Positions 1 through 8,750 of a stretch of DNA of 64,000 nt are shown here, one piece after another (within the stretch, counting starts at the first letter, position 1; every line of letters starts with the position of its first letter). The notes under the pieces are model-generated. The model was not told where the DNA came from and ran no database searches. It saw only the letters and a program-made list of their open reading frames with translations. The position numbers and the translations under genes are program-made. Source of the stretch: a virus; the IMG/VR virus record IMGVR_UViG_3300044629_000131, positions 20,027 through 84,026 of that record; one strand, written 5' to 3'.

Positions 1-1
1 T

Positions 2-3000
2 GGCGGTGCTTTTGCTAGCGATTCTCTGATTGCTACCCAAAAAGCAATTAGAGATTATATTGGTAATAATCTTGGACCATATCTCAACAAACCATATTCA
101 ACAAACGCTGTTCCAAGAGCTCTTGTTGAATTAACAGATTCTGGTAAGATATCACTAGATCAAATACCAGCACTACGACCATTCAGTGTATTTACTGTTG
201 ATGATTTATCCGCAAGATTAGCACTTGAAGGTCCATTAGCAGGCGATATTGCTATCCAAACAGATACAAATACATCATTCATTCTGAATAATGACCTTAC
301 TAGTCTATATCTTGGAATTCCTGTTGATAACTCATATACCTTTACGGTTGGATCTTTGGTTACTGGAGATTTAACAAATGGAATTCTTCAAGTTACCGAA
401 TATCGCAAAGGTGTAGTTTACGAAATTCAAATAACTGATTCTGGATCTGGTTATACTTCAGCACCAACAGTAACTGTTGGTGCTCCAGGAACTGGTGTTT
501 CCGCAACAGCTGTTGCTTCTATCGCAAATGGGGAAGTTGTTACTGTTACAATAACATTTAATAATGGATATATTGGTGGTTATGGATACACTACTGCTCC
601 AACAATTTCATTTAGTGCTCCTGGTGCTGGAGGAACTACTGCGGCTGCTAATGCTCTGATAGAATCAAGAGTTTATGGAGACATAGTTAATAGAATTAAG
701 ATATCAGATACTGATTCAGTATTAGATCATTCTGGAACACCAATTTCTGTTAATGTAACTAGGGTCATTAATACATCTGCATCAGATGCTAATAACTGGG
801 TTTCTCTCTCATCATCTTCTGTTTCTGCTCAAGATATTACTTCTGGTGTAATTTCAACATCAAGACTTGCTCAAAATTCATCTGAAGCAAATTCATTTAC
901 ATTCTTAGCTGGTGATCAAACATATAAACCAGTAACTCAAACAATCAAAGCACAAGAAAGAAGGTATTTCTTAAAAACAATTGCCACTTCAACAACTCCA
1001 TCGGCAGCATTAGTAGTTCAACCAGATTCTAGACTGTTAATAGGGCATGAAGTATTTGGTAATGGTATCGCAGAAAATACCACAATTTCCCAATTAATAA
1101 CTACAGAGGGAACAACTACTATTACATTAAGTTCTCCTATAACTCAAAATATTTCTAGTGGTTCTGTAATCACATTTAGAAGACCAGAGTCTGTAGTTCT
1201 ATTTGAGTCATCTTTCGTAAAGACAAACTATATTGATTCTATTATTATTCAAAGTGGTGGATCTGGATACACAAATGGTCAATACTTTGGTATCCCATTA
1301 ACTGGAGGAACTGGCACTGGATTAACAGCAAATATAGTTGTGTCTAGTGGAGAAGTTACTAGCATTACAGTAGCAGATGGTGGTGTTAATTATACGGAAG
1401 ATTTTGTTGTTGATGATGAACCCATCGTTCTTGGCGCTGGAGTTGGTCTAGTTTTACTGGCAAAATTAGCTGGAAGCACAAAAAATGCTGGTGTGATTGG
1501 TATGGATATTAAGAGAGTTGATGACAAAACTCTTAATGCTGATCCATATGGAAATGCTGGTGTTGCTAGATTCTTAAAATCCGATACTCCACTTGGAAGA
1601 ATTGGACAGTTTAGATTTTCTGCTGGTGGTGGTGTTTATATTGACCAAGGCCCAGATTCTGGATTTGATGCGGATAAACTCGATGGACAGCAGGGCAATT
1701 ATTACCTAAACGGTGCTAATTTCTTAGATGCTAGTATTTCCCCATCTAAGCTAACAAGTGGAACTTATAATATTGATATCAGTGGACAGTCTGGTAATAC
1801 ACTAAGACTAACTACACAAACAGGAAACCCAAATAATAGTGCGTTACCAAACGTATCTAATGTTGGTATAACATCAGATTGGAGAGCTAATACTGCTGAT
1901 GGATTAGTAGATCCGTTTAGACCAAGCGATCCAGATAGCGGATATCATGGAGTAATTACATTTAGACAATTTGGAAGTGCTAATGACCAAACTGGTGGTG
2001 GAGTAAGACAATTAGGATTTACGGATAAAAACAATTTATGGATTCGTGGATCTGGTGCTGGAGTTGCAAACTGGAGTGATTGGAGAGTTGTTTGGACTAG
2101 TGGAAATGATGGTGTGGATAGTGGTCTTGATGCTGACAGATTGGATGGAAAACAAGGATCCTTCTACCAAAATGCCCAAAACATAAACACTGGTGTGTTT
2201 GGAGCATACCACCTACCAACATTATTTGACACAACAAAAATACTCACAAATCTCTCTATTCAAAGTTATGATGGCAATCCATTCTATAACATCTATATTT
2301 CTGGAAAAGCATTAACAACATTCCCATTCCAGGTTAATCAAACTGTCAATCTTTATGATAGTAATCTACAGGGTGTTGGAAGTGTTTACATTAGTAATGT
2401 TACTGCTGATGGTACTAGTGCTGACTCAACAGATCATTATACAATCTTAGAGGTTAGATTGGATAATGGTGGATTTGGAAATGCTATAAGAATTGGTACA
2501 GCATCAATCAATGAAATCTTCCATGATTATACCCCCTCTACACAAACAGCGAGAGAGTATGCTTCCTTAACTTCTTCTGGTGGATCTGGAAGATTGCGTT
2601 TGGGTTCTTTAACTACATCATCTTCCCCAGTAGTAGACTTTAACTCAAGCGGAAATAATATCACATATGATGTAAGACTTCAAGCTACTGGTGGTAATTC
2701 ATCCAATGGCAATGGAGAACTCAATGTTATTGTTGCGAATACAAACTCACTTAAGGTTAATAATAATATTGTTTGGAATGCTGGAAATGTAACATTTAAT
2801 TCTGGTCTAAGTTCTGGAGCATATAATACTGCTGCCAATGGAACAGCTGTACTGAGAGATTCCACTGGCAATTTTGCTGCTAATTTTATAACAGCTTCGC
2901 TCATTGGTGCCGCTTCTCTAAACGTTCTCAAGACTGGTGACACAATGAGTGGCGATCTGACTGTTGGATCGGTTACTAGATCATCCAGTTCTTTTGTACG

Positions 3001-4309
3001 TGTATTGAGTAACGATTCAAATAGTGCTGGATTTGAAGCGTATGGGAACAACCAGGGAACTGGATACCTATACATTGGTCAGTCTAATGCTTATGGTGGT
3101 GGATTGTCATATAACGGTGATGGATCTCCAGCATATGCTACTGGAGAAATAGCAGATAACATTGCTTTCTATAGAACAGATAATGGCACAAGAACTGTTG
3201 TTTTCCAATATCCATATAACTCAAATACCGTAACTTTTGCTGGTGCTATTACAACTGGAGAAGCAATATTTAATGGTGGAACAAATAGTAATGGAAATGA
3301 TGCCACAGTTTACATAACAGCAACTAACAACAACGATTGGGGACTTATTGTTGACAAATACAATGGTTCCGCAACAGAATACGGAATTATGGTTGATGTT
3401 GGTTCTTCTGCTACTTATGCTTTAAGAGTTAGAGGAAATGACAGTGAAACCTTTAGAGTTGGTGGTAATGGTAATATTGTCGGTACTGGACTTGCTCTAG
3501 GAACTACTGGAGATATTACATCGGTAAGAACTATTACTTTATCGGGTAATATTTCACTAACCGCAAACTCAACAAGAATTCAACAAACTTCAACTTCTTC
3601 TTGGAGTGGTGACGCTGGAACAGGATTTGGTAAACTTGAATACCACTCAAACAGATGGTATATCAATGCTGGTTCTGATAGCACAGAAATTCTAAGAATT
3701 AGAAGAGGCGGAACTGATCAGGTAGTTATTGATAACAGTGGTAATACTTCTTTTGGTAATACTTCAACTGCTACAATTACAGCTGGTCTACTTCGCTTGG
3801 GATCTGGAGCATCAGATGGTATCCAAATTACTGGTTCGGCACCAACAATCTCATTTAGAGACACGGATCATAGAACTGCTTATGTTCATGTTAATAGTAA
3901 CATATTCTATGTTTTAGGTGGTGGGGTTAACGCAAATCCTGGAGCATGGTCACAAGTTGCTAATAGCAGATGGCCTCTACAAATTGATCTTACAAATAAC
4001 AATGCTCAATTTGGAGGTGATATTGATGCCAATACTGGTAACGTTTTTGCTAGAAGTTTCAGAACACCAGGAGCATCATTTGGTAGTGGTTCTGTTGGAA
4101 GTGATGCTAATAACAATAATTATGTTTTATACGCCAATGGAGATAGACAATGGTTGGATTCATTTGGGGTTGTCAAAGCAAATAGACAATCAATTGGAGA
4201 GAATTTAACAATACCAACAACACTCAATGCTTGTAGTTATGGACCAATCACGATTAATAATGGCGTTACTGTCTACATTGGAAACGGTGGGACGTGGACA
4301 ATTGTTTAA
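2..4309 (+). CDS. Large tail fibre protein, 5' end outside the window
   Basis: The reading frame is open from base 2, so the gene is 5'-truncated by the window edge; the TTG at 356 is internal and not a start. About 1435 residues are visible, rich in Gly, Ser, Thr and Asn, as in phage fibres. Two copies of a cyanophage fibre motif are present (DSGFDADKLDGQQGNYY near 1655-1706 and DSGLDADRLDGKQGSFY near 2117-2166). The visible N-terminal part has beta-rich GSGYT...PTV modules near 435-640 and 1249-1410, which recur in gp14. The C-terminus (GVTVYIGNGGTWTIV) looks like a fibre tip. Likely role: host recognition or a long distal tail fibre on the virion. Assignment as a fibre is firm; the exact T4 counterpart is unclear. 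Confidence 0.85.
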   Translation, partial: GGAFASDSLIATQKAIRDYIGNNLGPYLNKPYSTNAVPRALVELTDSGKISLDQIPALRPFSVFTVDDLSARLALEGPLAGDIAIQTDTNTSFILNNDLTSLYLGIPVDNSYTFTVGSLVTGDLTNGILQVTEYRKGVVYEIQITDSGSGYTSAPTVTVGAPGTGVSATAVASIANGEVVTVTITFNNGYIGGYGYTTAPTISFSAPGAGGTTAAANALIESRVYGDIVNRIKISDTDSVLDHSGTPISVNVTRVINTSASDANNWVSLSSSSVSAQDITSGVISTSRLAQNSSEANSFTFLAGDQTYKPVTQTIKAQERRYFLKTIATSTTPSAALVVQPDSRLLIGHEVFGNGIAENTTISQLITTEGTTTITLSSPITQNISSGSVITFRRPESVVLFESSFVKTNYIDSIIIQSGGSGYTNGQYFGIPLTGGTGTGLTANIVVSSGEVTSITVADGGVNYTEDFVVDDEPIVLGAGVGLVLLAKLAGSTKNAGVIGMDIKRVDDKTLNADPYGNAGVARFLKSDTPLGRIGQFRFSAGGGVYIDQGPDSGFDADKLDGQQGNYYLNGANFLDASISPSKLTSGTYNIDISGQSGNTLRLTTQTGNPNNSALPNVSNVGITSDWRANTADGLVDPFRPSDPDSGYHGVITFRQFGSANDQTGGGVRQLGFTDKNNLWIRGSGAGVANWSDWRVVWTSGNDGVDSGLDADRLDGKQGSFYQNAQNINTGVFGAYHLPTLFDTTKILTNLSIQSYDGNPFYNIYISGKALTTFPFQVNQTVNLYDSNLQGVGSVYISNVTADGTSADSTDHYTILEVRLDNGGFGNAIRIGTASINEIFHDYTPSTQTAREYASLTSSGGSGRLRLGSLTTSSSPVVDFNSSGNNITYDVRLQATGGNSSNGNGELNVIVANTNSLKVNNNIVWNAGNVTFNSGLSSGAYNTAANGTAVLRDSTGNFAANFITASLIGAASLNVLKTGDTMSGDLTVGSVTRSSSSFVRVLSNDSNSAGFEAYGNNQGTGYLYIGQSNAYGGGLSYNGDGSPAYATGEIADNIAFYRTDNGTRTVVFQYPYNSNTVTFAGAITTGEAIFNGGTNSNGNDATVYITATNNNDWGLIVDKYNGSATEYGIMVDVGSSATYALRVRGNDSETFRVGGNGNIVGTGLALGTTGDITSVRTITLSGNISLTANSTRIQQTSTSSWSGDAGTGFGKLEYHSNRWYINAGSDSTEILRIRRGGTDQVVIDNSGNTSFGNTSTATITAGLLRLGSGASDGIQITGSAPTISFRDTDHRTAYVHVNSNIFYVLGGGVNANPGAWSQVANSRWPLQIDLTNNNAQFGGDIDANTGNVFARSFRTPGASFGSGSVGSDANNNNYVLYANGDRQWLDSFGVVKANRQSIGENLTIPTTLNACSYGPITINNGVTVYIGNGGTWTIV

Positions 4310-4315
4310 TAAATA
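4308..4315 (+). promoter_or_regulatory. Late promoter motif AATAAATA
   Basis: The motif matches the T4-like late consensus NATAAATA and overlaps the TAA stop of the fibre gene. It lies 25 bases before the ATG at 4340, a normal distance for a short late leader. Confidence 0.55.
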
Positions 4316-4339
4316 AAGTATACAGAATTAAAAAATCCA

Positions 4340-4897
4340 ATGAGCACTGTAATAACTAATAATGTATTTTCTGTAGATGGAAGACCTCTTCTTTTTTCAT
4401 CTGGATCAATAGTTCAATGTACAGTTGTTCGCATGGATACGAGGACTGGAATATCTTGTTCAAATAGTGGAAATGGAACTGAAATTACTGGTCTACGATT
4501 ATTCATCACACCAAGGAGTGCTTCCAATAGAATTATTTGTAAATGGATGATGAATGGCGAATTTAGCAATGAAAACTGTGTTGTTACTATTTTCAGAAAT
4601 GGTGGATTAATTACAGATGGTGGCGCACAGGGATACAATGCTCAAGGCGGAAATACTAGGTGGTCTGGAGTATCTACATCAGTTTATGATCAGAATAATG
4701 ACTCAACTGGTCAAAATACCATAGTAACTTGGTCTGGAATAGCAAACACAACTTCTTCATTATTTTTTGCTCCTGCTGTAAGAAGTTCTAATAGTGGAAA
4801 CTACACGTTTTTTATTAATAGAACTGTTGCGTCAAATGGACAAAATGCTTATGAAACACCGTATTCAACTGGAGTGTGTTGGGAGGTAGCAGTATGA
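4340..4897 (+). CDS. Fibre-tip-like virion protein, paralog 1 of 3
   Basis: 185 residues. It is the first of three consecutive paralogs (with 4894 and 5466) that share an N-terminal pattern of a VN/VFS segment, a DG or TG turn and IVQ, then a Gly/Asn-rich stretch, an ITP(R/T)...RIIxxWMxxGE segment, a FRNGG motif and a C-terminal region with NYTFFINRT...GQNAYE. The beta-rich composition and position right after the large fibre suggest a fibre or fibre-tip adhesin on the virion. No catalytic motif is seen. Its stop is overlapped by the start of the next paralog. The start is the ATG after a late promoter motif. Confidence 0.75.
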   Translation: MSTVITNNVFSVDGRPLLFSSGSIVQCTVVRMDTRTGISCSNSGNGTEITGLRLFITPRSASNRIICKWMMNGEFSNENCVVTIFRNGGLITDGGAQGYNAQGGNTRWSGVSTSVYDQNNDSTGQNTIVTWSGIANTTSSLFFAPAVRSSNSGNYTFFINRTVASNGQNAYETPYSTGVCWEVAV

Positions 4898-5460
4898 GTA
4901 ATTTAAAAGTTAACAGTATTACAAATACAAGTGGTAAAAGATTATTGGATAGTACTGGAAATATAGTTCAAACAGTATATGTTAGAACTGATAGTAGAAG
5001 TGGTTGGTCTTCCAATAACAGATATCAATTTACTCCAATCACAGATTTAACACTTGAAATCACACCAAGAAATCCAGATAATATAATTGTCGTTCAATGT
5101 AAATTATTTGCTGAAATACACCATGATAATTTAATGACAATTCTGGCAGATTATGGTTCTGGTACATTGCCATATGGTGCTGTAGAAGGATATTCAATGG
5201 CAAACTTTAACCCAAGATACATTGGTATGATCGCAGGAGATTATACAGGTGCTGATAATAGTTCAACCTCCAGAGATTTCTTTATGCAGGGAATTTGGAG
5301 AGCAAATGGTACTAGTGCGATTAGGTTTATGCCAGGTTGTAAAGGTTCTGGGGGTGCTGATTATACACTCTTTCTCAATCGGACACAATCATCAACTGGT
5401 CAAGATTCATTTGAAGCTGGGATTTCTGATATGATTGCTTTTGAAGTTTCACAGAGGTAA
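4894..5460 (+). CDS. Fibre-tip-like virion protein, paralog 2 of 3
   Basis: 188 residues from the ATG at 4894, chosen because GGGAGG at 4881-4886 sits seven bases before it and because ATGA overlaps the previous stop. A TTG at 4876 would add six residues but has no ribosome site. It is paralogous to its two neighbours (ITPRNPDNIIVVQ, FLNRTQSSTGQDSFE) but more divergent in the middle, where the WMxxGE segment reads CKLFAEIHHDN. Probably a receptor-binding or fibre-tip component; the partner is unknown. Confidence 0.75.
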   Translation: MSNLKVNSITNTSGKRLLDSTGNIVQTVYVRTDSRSGWSSNNRYQFTPITDLTLEITPRNPDNIIVVQCKLFAEIHHDNLMTILADYGSGTLPYGAVEGYSMANFNPRYIGMIAGDYTGADNSSTSRDFFMQGIWRANGTSAIRFMPGCKGSGGADYTLFLNRTQSSTGQDSFEAGISDMIAFEVSQR

Positions 5461-5465
5461 AATTT

Positions 5466-6023
5466 ATGTCAATACTAAGAGTAAACACCGTTCAGACTAC
5501 TGCTGGACGAAATATATTAACCAATGACGGTCCAGTTATTCAGGTTAATACGAAAATGACCGATAAAAGAATTGACATATCATCTCCAAATGGTGGAAAT
5601 GGAACACCAATATATGAACTTGGGGTTGGCATTACACCAACATCTTCATCCAGTAGATTAATCATAGAGTGGATGATAATGGGTGAATTACACCAAGATA
5701 ATGTCTTTACAATTTATAGAAATGGTGGTTTAGCAACAACATCATTTGAAGAAGGATTCAATAGAGATGTAGGAAATCAAAGATGGTCTGGCATTGCTTC
5801 TGCTTGGTATGATAGGGATGAAAATTCCACACCTTCATGTTGGTATCTATTGTACCATTGTATTGCCAACACAACTTCATATACTTATTTTTATCCAGCT
5901 GTCAGGAGTTCTTCCACAGGAAACTATAATTTCTATTTAAATAGAACTCAAGGTTCATGGGGTCAAGAAAACTATGAGGTTGGTATTTCATCTGTTACAA
6001 TTTACGAATCAATCAGACCATAA
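5466..6023 (+). CDS. Fibre-tip-like virion protein, paralog 3 of 3
   Basis: 185 residues with an AGAGG ribosome site about eight bases before the ATG. It resembles the 4340 product most closely (GGNGTPIYELGVGITP, IIEWMIMGELHQDN, YRNGG, NRTQGSWGQENYE). Three linked copies with conserved ends and diverging middles suggest duplication of a host-range component, perhaps assembling as a hetero-oligomer. The function is inferred from position and composition only. Confidence 0.75.
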   Translation: MSILRVNTVQTTAGRNILTNDGPVIQVNTKMTDKRIDISSPNGGNGTPIYELGVGITPTSSSSRLIIEWMIMGELHQDNVFTIYRNGGLATTSFEEGFNRDVGNQRWSGIASAWYDRDENSTPSCWYLLYHCIANTTSYTYFYPAVRSSSTGNYNFYLNRTQGSWGQENYEVGISSVTIYESIRP

Positions 6024-6026
6024 ATA
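6019..6026 (+). promoter_or_regulatory. Late promoter motif CATAAATA
   Basis: NATAAATA motif overlapping the TAA stop of the preceding gene, 30 bases before the ATG at 6056. Confidence 0.55.
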
Positions 6027-6055
6027 AAGTAAGTTATCGTATTTAAAGAATTATC

Positions 6056-6379
6056 ATGCGTAGAAGAATGCCAGGTGCTCCAGATATTACGGATGCCTTA
6101 CATGCTCTATATCCAGAGGGTGCTTATTGGTCCGTTGATCAGGATGGAAATATTGAATGGATGGATTTGAATGAAAAACCGAAACCAGAGATTTCTGTAG
6201 TTCAAGCAAAATTAGATGAACTTACAGAAATTTATAATAGAGAGCAATTATACCAAAATCAAAGAGTTTCTGAATATCCAGAATATCACGAACAATTGGA
6301 TATGCTATTCAATCTTGGATATGATGGATGGAAAGCAGAGATTCAAAAAATTAAAGATAAGTACCCCAGACCAGAATAA
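6056..6379 (+). CDS. Small tail assembly chaperone-like protein
   Basis: 107 residues. The N-terminal half is a compact segment ending in a YWSVDQDGNIEWMD strand, followed by a helical part with many Glu, Lys and Tyr (VQAKLDELTEIYNREQ, QLDMLFNLGYDGWKAEIQK). This layout resembles small phage tail-fibre assembly and XkdW-type proteins that follow fibre genes. It sits directly after the fibre cluster and before the oxygenases. The assignment rests on architecture and place. Confidence 0.55.
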   Translation: MRRRMPGAPDITDALHALYPEGAYWSVDQDGNIEWMDLNEKPKPEISVVQAKLDELTEIYNREQLYQNQRVSEYPEYHEQLDMLFNLGYDGWKAEIQKIKDKYPRPE

Positions 6380-6393
6380 TTCCGACTTTTATT

Positions 6394-7083
6394 ATGATAG
6401 TGATTGATAATTGGTACGAAAATCCAGATGATATTAGAAATCTAGCTTTAAGTAAATTCAAAGATAGTGGTAAAGTAATATCTGGAAAATCAATAAAAAA
6501 AGATAATGGATTTGAAATGTACCCTGGCAATCGGGTTTTTTCTGATTTATCAAATTTAATAGAGAATAAAAAAATAATTGAAGAAAAATCTGGATTGAAA
6601 ATTGACCCAAAGAAATGGATTTTTACCGCGTCATGTAACTGGCAAGAGCAAATCAATTTGCTAGAATTTGATATTGAAAATTTATCTATGAAAATTATTG
6701 GAACAGATTTGTATTTAAATAATTTTTTAACTTTGGCAAATGGAAATTTTCAATATTGTCCCAAAGATTCCACACGCTGGATTCACACAGATAAAAAAAA
6801 TACTCACGCAGCTGTAGTTTATTTACATCCAAATCCAGTTATTGGTTCTGGCACTGGTTTCTTTAAGCACAAAGAAACTGAAAAATATTACGAAGATGGA
6901 GAAATATTTTCTTTTGAAGAATCTTCAGATTTTGATAAATGGAATATGATAGAATACGTAGAAAATCAATATAATAGATGTATTATTTTTGACGCAAAAC
7001 GTTGTCATTCTGCCACAAAATATTTTGGAGATACCCCAGAAAATTCTAGATTGACACAAGTATTCTTTTTTGACATTTTATGA
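6394..7083 (+). CDS. 2OG-Fe(II) oxygenase-like protein (first of two)
   Basis: 229 residues. A WIHTD segment around residue 128 supplies a plausible HxD iron site, a later CHSATKYFG supplies the distal His, and SRLTQVFFFDI supplies a 2-oxoglutarate-binding Arg. These are the expected order and spacing for a double-stranded beta-helix dioxygenase. The gene is AT-rich like its neighbours and overlaps the next gene by ATGA. Such oxygenases are common in cyanophages; the substrate is unknown (protein hydroxylation, nucleotide modification and nitrogen-stress signalling have been suggested for the group). Confidence 0.65.
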   Translation: MIVIDNWYENPDDIRNLALSKFKDSGKVISGKSIKKDNGFEMYPGNRVFSDLSNLIENKKIIEEKSGLKIDPKKWIFTASCNWQEQINLLEFDIENLSMKIIGTDLYLNNFLTLANGNFQYCPKDSTRWIHTDKKNTHAAVVYLHPNPVIGSGTGFFKHKETEKYYEDGEIFSFEESSDFDKWNMIEYVENQYNRCIIFDAKRCHSATKYFGDTPENSRLTQVFFFDIL

Positions 7084-7667
7084 TTGAAAATATTTTTAAA
7101 ATTCCTATAGGTAAATACTCAATAGATGACTGGGAAAATTTGAATAAGACTTATGCTCTAAGTCAATATGCCAATTCATTTATTGAAGAAATAAACAAGG
7201 AAAATATCTCGGAAGGAGATAATTTGTATACTGATTTTATGACCAACTCTAAAAATAATAGAGTTCCTCAGTATATTAATAATATGCTTGGTCTATTTAC
7301 AAAACCAGCTCAGAATTTTTTCAATGATATTTCTTCAATTTCTCCTCAAATTGGTTTATACAATTGGAGAGTAACATCAGCTTGGTTTGAAAAATTGACC
7401 AGCAATCAAATCCATGGTGCTCATAATCATGGAGCAATTGGATTTAGCGCAGTTTTATACATAGATTTTGATTTGGAATTTCATAGAGCAACAACCTTTC
7501 TGTCTCCATATGGAGATTTTATTGGTGGTGTTACTCAAATGTATACTCCCCCAGATATTAAATCTGGAGATGTAATATTTTTTCCGAGTTTCTTAAATCA
7601 TTATGCTCCCAAAAACAATTCAGAAAAAGAAAGGATAATTTTTTCTTGTAATTTTTCTCCATTTTAA
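7080..7667 (+). CDS. 2OG-Fe(II) oxygenase (second of two)
   Basis: 195 residues. The C-terminal half carries HGAHNHGAIGFSAVLYIDFD, a GDVIFFPSFLNHYAP segment with the distal His, and ERIIFSCNF with the Arg expected to bind 2-oxoglutarate. This is the usual form of the cyanophage putative 2OG-Fe(II) oxygenase family. Translationally coupled to the first oxygenase (ATGA at 7080), so both are probably made together late with fibre genes. Substrate not determinable from sequence. Confidence 0.75.
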   Translation: MIENIFKIPIGKYSIDDWENLNKTYALSQYANSFIEEINKENISEGDNLYTDFMTNSKNNRVPQYINNMLGLFTKPAQNFFNDISSISPQIGLYNWRVTSAWFEKLTSNQIHGAHNHGAIGFSAVLYIDFDLEFHRATTFLSPYGDFIGGVTQMYTPPDIKSGDVIFFPSFLNHYAPKNNSEKERIIFSCNFSPF

Positions 7668-7707
7668 TGAAACTAAATAACAATACACACCATTACTAGT
7701 GATAACT

Positions 7708-7899
7708 ATGGATACCGCACAACTCAAAAAGAATTTTGAAGAGCAACTTGCTACTACAGATAAGCAGATTGCCGAACTAGAAGAAAACCTCACTAAAGCA
7801 AAAGAATACAAGCTTAAGTTACAGGGTGGTCTAGAAACTCTAAGTCTTCTAGAAGAACCAGCAGCAGAAGAAGCACCTGCTGAAGTAGTAGCAGAATAA
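7708..7899 (+). CDS. Small acidic coiled-coil protein
   Basis: 63 residues from the ATG at 7708; a GTG at 7699 would add three residues. Residues 3-50 form an amphipathic helix with heptad-like spacing (LKKNFEEQLATTDKQIAELEENL) and the tail is Ala/Glu-rich. Small coiled-coil proteins of this form are common in marine T4-like phages but have no known role. The gene is closed by a strong terminator. Confidence 0.65.
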   Translation: MDTAQLKKNFEEQLATTDKQIAELEENLTKAKEYKLKLQGGLETLSLLEEPAAEEAPAEVVAE

Positions 7900-7905
7900 T
7901 CCCAG

Positions 7906-7941
7906 ATCCCTTCTTACTAAATATGTAAGAAGGGATTTTTT
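7906..7941 (+). terminator. Intrinsic terminator with a late-motif-like loop
   Basis: Perfect 12-bp stem (7906-7917 with 7925-7936), 7-base loop and a T run to 7941. The loop with the last stem base reads CTAAATA, so a late promoter-like element lies across the loop. The gp13 ATG follows at 7949. Confidence 0.85.
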
Positions 7942-7948
7942 GTGTCTA

Positions 7949-8749
7949 ATGGCATCTCCAAATAGTAGAGCCTCTCTTATCACATATTGTAAAAGACAAC
8001 TGGGAGAACCAGTTCTTCAAATCAATATTGATGATGAGCAGGTAAGCAACGTTATTGACGATACTATTCAGTTCTTTCAAGAGAACTGCTATAACGGTAT
8101 GGAGCGTTGCTATCTGCGTCACGAGATTACTTCTGCCGATAAGACAAGATTAGATGATAAAGTTACAACCACAAATGGAACTACAAACTGGGAGGAAGCA
8201 ACGAATTATATTCCAATCCCAGATCATATTGTGGGTGTTAGTAAAGTATTTGGAGTGGTTGGAAATAGCATTCGCAGCAATTTATTTGGTATCGAATATC
8301 AGATCTTCCTTAATGACCTCTACGCTTTCGGATCTCTTGATATTCTCAATTACTTCATGACTAAGCAATATCTAGAAACTCTAGATATGATTTTAAATAA
8401 CGGATCATTCCAACAGTTTAGATATACGATGCGCCGTGATCGTCTGTATCTAGATGTTGACAAGGACTTTCTACAAGAGGGTCAGTGGCTATTGATTGAG
8501 GCGCACCGTCTCGTCAATCCAAATGACGCAACAGAAATGTATAATGATATGTTTGTGAAACGTTATGCCACTGCTCTCATGAAGAAGCAATGGGGACAAA
8601 ATCTCATCAAATACAATAACGTTCAATTGCCTGGTGGTATCTCACTCAACGGCAGACAGTTGTATGAGGATGCGATTGGTGAGATTGAGAAGATTGAAAG
8701 TGAAGTCCTCAGTAAGTATGCCGAACCACCTATGGATATGATCGGATAA
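7949..8749 (+). CDS. gp13: Neck protein gp13
   Basis: 266 residues, starting at the ATG at 7949 (a TTG at 7940 lies in the terminator T run). Family-typical segments include SLITYCKRQLGEPVLQINID at the N-terminus, a long helical middle (NYFMTKQYLETLDMIL) and VKRYATALMKKQWGQNL near the end. In T4-like phages gp13 forms the collar with gp14 that closes the filled head and joins it to the tail. It heads the colinear run gp13-gp14-gp15-gp16. T4 gp13 is somewhat longer. Confidence 0.9.
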   Translation: MASPNSRASLITYCKRQLGEPVLQINIDDEQVSNVIDDTIQFFQENCYNGMERCYLRHEITSADKTRLDDKVTTTNGTTNWEEATNYIPIPDHIVGVSKVFGVVGNSIRSNLFGIEYQIFLNDLYAFGSLDILNYFMTKQYLETLDMILNNGSFQQFRYTMRRDRLYLDVDKDFLQEGQWLLIEAHRLVNPNDATEMYNDMFVKRYATALMKKQWGQNLIKYNNVQLPGGISLNGRQLYEDAIGEIEKIESEVLSKYAEPPMDMIG

Positions 8750-8750
8750 G

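Noticed and set aside
356-4309. Complete fibre gene starting at 356
   Set aside because: The frame is open without a stop back to base 2 and the codon at 356 is TTG inside a continuous protein, so the gene is truncated by the window.
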